Of a stretch of 64,000 nucleotides of DNA, positions 60,892-64,000 are shown one piece after another. The translations under genes and the position numbers were made by a program. Source of the DNA: Bradyrhizobium japonicum USDA 6 (GTDB lineage: Bacteria > Pseudomonadota > Alphaproteobacteria > Rhizobiales > Xanthobacteraceae); the NCBI RefSeq assembly GCF_000284375.1, contig NC_017249.1:1116001-1180000 (forward strand), read 5' to 3'. Below the pieces are notes generated by a model. That model was not told where the DNA came from. It was given only the letters and a program-made list of their open reading frames with translations, and searched no databases. How positions within the stretch are numbered: position 1 is the first letter of the stretch; each line of letters starts with the position of its first letter.

Positions 60892-61677
60892 ATGCCCAAG
60901 CTGAAGCGCAGCGAAAACGACGAGCGGGCGACGGATTTCGTCGAGAGCCTCGATCGCGGCCTGCGCCTGCTGCAATGTTTCGGCACGACCACCGGTCCGA
61001 TGACGCTGAGCGATCTCGCCCGCGCCGCAGAGCTGCCGCGCGCCACCGCCCGGCGCATGCTGTTCACGCTTCAGCGCGGCGGCTTCGTCGCCGGCGACGG
61101 CAAGCTGTTCTCGCTGACGCCGCACGTGCTGACGCTCGCGGCGTCCTACCTGCGCTCCAGCCAGCTCGTCGCCGTGCTTCAGCCGGTGCTCGATCGCGTC
61201 GCCACGGCAGCTCAGGAAATCTCCTCGCTCGCGGTGCTCGACGGCGACGACGTCGTGTTTGTCGCGCGCAGCAGCCCGGCGCGGATGTTTTCGGGTGGGC
61301 TCGAGATCGGCTACCGGCTGCCGGCGTTCTGCACCTCGGTCGGCCGCGCCATGCTCGGGCAGTTCGATGATGCAGCGCTTGCCGCACGCCTGAAGACAAT
61401 GAAGCGCGAGATGTTGACGCCGCAGACGGTGACGGATCCCAAGGCGCTGCTCGCCAGCATCACAGCCGATCGCGACCAGGGCTATTCGCTGGTCGATCGC
61501 GAGGCAGAGCCGCATTTCCGCTCGATCTCGGTTCCAGTGCGCCGCTACGACGGCGTGATCGTCGCCGCCATCAACATGGGCGCCCATGTCGATCGCGTGC
61601 CGGCAGGGGAGCTGGTTGACCGGTTGCTCCCGCTGCTCCGCGAAGGCGCGGAGTCCGTGCGGTCGCAGCTGTTATAG
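60892..61677 (+). CDS. IclR-family transcriptional regulator
   Basis: A 261-residue regulator; start at ATG 60892 (MPKLKRSENDERATDF). The N-terminal winged helix is FVESLDRGLRLLQCFG, then MTLSDLARAAELPRATARRMLFTLQRGGFV; the effector domain has RLPAFCTSVGRAMLGQF and GYSLVDREAEPHFRSISVPVRRYDGVIVAAINMG. The overall form is that of the PcaR/PcaU/CatR-like aromatic-acid IclR group. It is divergent from the Rieske oxygenase and probably controls it. Confidence 0.92.
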   Translation: MPKLKRSENDERATDFVESLDRGLRLLQCFGTTTGPMTLSDLARAAELPRATARRMLFTLQRGGFVAGDGKLFSLTPHVLTLAASYLRSSQLVAVLQPVLDRVATAAQEISSLAVLDGDDVVFVARSSPARMFSGGLEIGYRLPAFCTSVGRAMLGQFDDAALAARLKTMKREMLTPQTVTDPKALLASITADRDQGYSLVDREAEPHFRSISVPVRRYDGVIVAAINMGAHVDRVPAGELVDRLLPLLREGAESVRSQLL

Positions 61678-61745
61678 CAACGATCGTTGGCGCCGCGCGT
61701 CCGCGGGCCTATAATCTCGTCAAGCAAGACAACAGGGAGGACGCC

Positions 61746-62078
61746 ATGAAACACACCATGGTTCCCAGTGATCGCGTGGAGCACGTCTGCGTCTACGGGC
61801 GCGACGGCGCGAAGCTCGGTTCGATCGAGCGGCTGATGCTCGACAAGGTGACCGGCACGGTCGCCTACGCCGTGATCAGGACCGGCGGGCTGCTCGGCAC
61901 GCACCACCATTATCCTGTGCAGTGGGGCGCGCTGAAATACGATCCTGCGCGGCAGGCTTTTCGTGTCGAGGTGACGCAGGACGAACTCGCCAGCGGACCG
62001 TGCGAGTTCGACGGCGACGAATTCGACTGGGGCGATCGTTCGCGGCCCTACGCGCACCCGAATTATTGGTCGATCTGA
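61746..62078 (+). CDS. PRC-barrel domain protein
   Basis: A 110-residue protein; ATG 61746 follows ACAGGGAGGACGCC. The PRC barrel is seen in VCVYGRDGAKLGSIERLMLDKVTGTVAYAVIRTGGLLG and HYPVQWGALKYDPARQAFRV, and the tail is acidic with YAHPNYWSI at the end. Stand-alone PRC proteins are common in Rhizobiales and often stress-related; no specific role can be given. Confidence 0.88.
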   Translation: MKHTMVPSDRVEHVCVYGRDGAKLGSIERLMLDKVTGTVAYAVIRTGGLLGTHHHYPVQWGALKYDPARQAFRVEVTQDELASGPCEFDGDEFDWGDRSRPYAHPNYWSI

Positions 62079-62163
62079 CGGCGCGATCGCGGCAGGCGTC
62101 GCGCGCTGAGCCGCCTCACTTGGTCGCGGTGCGCCGACGCGCTCGCTGTGTCAAAAGGCAAAA

Positions 62164-63900
62164 ATGCCGCATGACACACCTCTCATCGCCACCATCGTCG
62201 TCGGACTGGGACTAGCTTTCGTACTCGGAACTATAGCGCAGCGGTTCCGCATTCCGCCGCTTGTCGGCTACCTGCTCGCCGGCGTTGCCGTCGGCCCGTT
62301 CACGCCGGGCTTCGTCGCCGACCAGGCGCTTGCGACTGAGCTCGCCGAGCTCGGCGTTATCTTGCTGATGTTCGGCGTCGGCCTGCATTTTTCGCTCCAG
62401 GATCTGCTGAGCGTCCGCAACATCGCCGTTCCCGGCGCCGTCGTTCAAATCGCCGTTGCGACGCTGATGGGGCTCGGCCTTGCATGGCTGATGGGCTGGA
62501 GCGTGGGTGCGGGACTCGTGTTCGGACTGGCGTTGTCGGTCGCAAGCACTGTTGTTCTGCTCCGCGCGCTCCAGGAGCGGCGCCTGATGGAGACCGATCG
62601 CGGCCGCATCGCGGTCGGCTGGCTCATCGTCGAGGACCTCGCGATGGTGCTCGTGCTGGTGCTGTTCCCGGCGATCGCAAGCCTTCAGGGCGCCAGCGGC
62701 GACAAGCCAGCCTTCGAGCCGCTGGCTGCGCAGGCCGGCTTCGGGCTTGCCGGCATCGTGATGCTGACCCTGGCCAAGATCATCGTGTTCATCGGGCTGA
62801 TGCTGGTGGTCGGGCGCCGGGTGATTCCCTGGATCCTGCACTACATCGCGCATACCGGCTCGCGCGAATTGTTCCGTCTTGGCGTGCTTGCGATCGCGTT
62901 GTGCATCGCGTTCGGTGCGACGAAGCTGTTCGATGTCTCGCTGGCGCTGGGCGCGTTCTTCGCCGGCATGATGCTGCGGGAATCGCCGCTCAGCGCGCGC
63001 GCCGCGCAGGAATCGCTGCCGCTGCGCGATGCCTTCGCGGTGCTGTTCTTCGTCTCGGTCGGCATGATGTTCGATCCGATGAGCGTGGTCCGCGAGCCCT
63101 GGCCGCTGCTCGCGACGCTGGCGATCATCATGCTCGGCAAATCACTCGCGGCGTTCCTGATCGTGGCGCTGTTCCGGCATCCGGTCGCGACCGCGCTGAC
63201 GATCTCGGCGAGCCTGTCGCAGATCGGCGAGTTCTCGTTCATCCTGGCCGAGCTCGGCGTCGCCTCGCAGATCCTTCCCAGCGACGGTCGCGACCTGATC
63301 ATGGCCGGCGCGATCCTCTCCATCATGCTCAACCCGCTGATGTTCGCGGCCGCCACCTGGCTCGCGCCGCGTCTCGACCCGCGCCGGGATTCACCGCAGG
63401 CCGCGGCCGCCGTGCCCGAACCGATCCGCACCACGGACCTGACCGACCACACGATCGTGATCGGCTATGGCCGCGTCGGCGCGCTCGTCGGCGATGCCCT
63501 GAAGCAGCGGCAATTGCCGTTCCTTGTCGCCGAGGTCGGCGAGAATGCGCTGGCGAAGCTTAAGCAGGGCGGCATCGAGACCGTCATGGGCAATGCCGCG
63601 CAGCCCGAAATTCTCGGCGCCACCAATCCGTCACGGGCGCGGCATCTCGTGATCGCGATCCCCGAGGCGTTCGAGGCGGGGCAGATCGTGCAGCAGGCGC
63701 GCGCGGCCAATCCGGACATCCGCATCATCGCGCGGGCGCATGCGGATGCCGAGGTCGATCATTTGAAGGGGCTGGGGGCGGATGTGGTCATCATGGGCGA
63801 GCGGGAGATCGCGCGCGGCATGATCGAGGAGCTGGAGAGGAGATATCCGGATGCTGCCCAGCAAGATCCCCGAGCGCTCGCGGTCGGTTCGGTCGTTTGA
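62164..63900 (+). CDS. CPA2 monovalent cation:proton antiporter with RCK domain (YbaL/Kef type)
   Basis: A 578-residue transporter. Residues 1-400 hold about twelve to thirteen helices with PPLVGYLLAGVAVGPFTPGF, LLMFGVGLHFSLQDLL and FDVSLALGAFFAGMMLRESPL; residues 425-560 form a TrkA-N/RCK nucleotide-binding domain (HTIVIGYGRVGALVGDAL). It exchanges K+ or Na+ for protons at the inner membrane and is gated by nucleotide or glutathione signals in related KefB/YbaL proteins. The preceding PRC-barrel gene is 85 bp upstream. Confidence 0.92.
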   Translation: MPHDTPLIATIVVGLGLAFVLGTIAQRFRIPPLVGYLLAGVAVGPFTPGFVADQALATELAELGVILLMFGVGLHFSLQDLLSVRNIAVPGAVVQIAVATLMGLGLAWLMGWSVGAGLVFGLALSVASTVVLLRALQERRLMETDRGRIAVGWLIVEDLAMVLVLVLFPAIASLQGASGDKPAFEPLAAQAGFGLAGIVMLTLAKIIVFIGLMLVVGRRVIPWILHYIAHTGSRELFRLGVLAIALCIAFGATKLFDVSLALGAFFAGMMLRESPLSARAAQESLPLRDAFAVLFFVSVGMMFDPMSVVREPWPLLATLAIIMLGKSLAAFLIVALFRHPVATALTISASLSQIGEFSFILAELGVASQILPSDGRDLIMAGAILSIMLNPLMFAAATWLAPRLDPRRDSPQAAAAVPEPIRTTDLTDHTIVIGYGRVGALVGDALKQRQLPFLVAEVGENALAKLKQGGIETVMGNAAQPEILGATNPSRARHLVIAIPEAFEAGQIVQQARAANPDIRIIARAHADAEVDHLKGLGADVVIMGEREIARGMIEELERRYPDAAQQDPRALAVGSVV

Positions 63901-64000
63901 CCTGATCACGCCACAGGGCCGGACCTACCGCTTCCCGCCGCCGACATTGTCGCAGCGGTTGTTCCGGTTGCTGTTCGCGCATGCGGAGACGGTGGCGATT
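63851..64000 (+). CDS. Start of a further gene (3' end outside window), hypothetical
   Basis: From ATG 63851 a frame stays open to the window edge for 50 codons (MLPSKIPERSRSVRSFDLIT and on). It is preceded by GGAGAGGAG at a good distance and has GC-rich third positions, so it is probably coding. If so it overlaps the antiporter gene by 50 bp. No family can be recognised from this fragment. Confidence 0.45.
   Translation, partial: MLPSKIPERSRSVRSFDLITPQGRTYRFPPPTLSQRLFRLLFAHAETVAI

Noticed and set aside
1..64000. Mobile elements, prophage, defence systems, tRNA or rRNA genes
   Set aside because: No transposase, integrase, restriction, toxin-antitoxin or phage proteins were recognised on either strand, and no tRNA cloverleaf or rRNA sequence was noticed. 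The absence is from reading by eye, not from a search.

Overview
The window is about 64 kb of GC-rich, gene-dense chromosomal DNA that reads as Bradyrhizobium or a very close relative (Rhizobiales). The indicators are a LuxR/LuxI pair matching BjaR1/BjaI, a CYP199A-type P450 with its ferredoxin as in Rhodopseudomonas/Bradyrhizobium, an ECF sigma factor next to ccdA/tlpA that fits EcfQ, and many GC-rich palindromic intergenic repeats. I see no transposase, phage, plasmid, CRISPR, tRNA or rRNA features.

Layout. 1-7976: MFS transporter (5' cut), VOC protein, carboxymuconolactone-decarboxylase-like protein, two acyl-CoA dehydrogenases, an orphan membrane-anchored amino-acid binding protein, an L,D-transpeptidase and a duplicated membrane/PH-like protein. 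8061-10284: ccdA and tlpA-like genes and an ECF sigma factor without a linked anti-sigma. 10603-16159: one overlapping operon of TRAP-type binding protein, histidine kinase, receiver/DUF3369/kinase and OmpR regulator, a periplasmic-sensing relay with no TRAP permease. 16355-18864: UgpB-like binding protein and a variant APH-fold protein.

19110-29586 is a nitrogen-scavenging locus. A peptide-type ABC transporter is followed by AtzG-, AtzE- and AtzH-like proteins and a GntR regulator, with an AtzF-type allophanate hydrolase convergent to it. Both ends carry a sigma-54 (-24/-12) promoter match, and the atzF side also has a perfect GntR-type palindrome. No cyanuric acid hydrolase is present, so the true substrate is open.

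29778-36035 is an aromatic (lignin monomer) module: MarR regulator and divergent feruloyl-CoA synthetase, second MarR, CYP199A P450 with [2Fe-2S] ferredoxin, and a LIV-type binding protein. 36249-39501: NDH-2, an orphan binding protein and a small hypothetical gene. 39543-48111 (all minus): LysR, shikimate/quinate dehydrogenase, binding protein, LivHMGF and a QuiC-type 3-dehydroshikimate dehydratase fusion, a complete quinate/shikimate uptake and conversion-to-protocatechuate cluster.

48703-50403: bjaR-bjaI quorum sensing with a perfect palindromic lux-type box and a co-transcribed 72-residue protein. 50699-54038: LivHMGF without a binding protein. 54192-57475: AraC regulator and TonB siderophore receptor. 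57784-61677: glutamine-synthetase-like enzyme, Rieske oxygenase and divergent IclR regulator with an operator-like palindrome. 61746-64000: PRC-barrel protein, CPA2 antiporter and the start of a further gene. Overall the region is a catabolic and uptake zone for plant-derived aromatics and organic nitrogen, with sensing and quorum genes interspersed.
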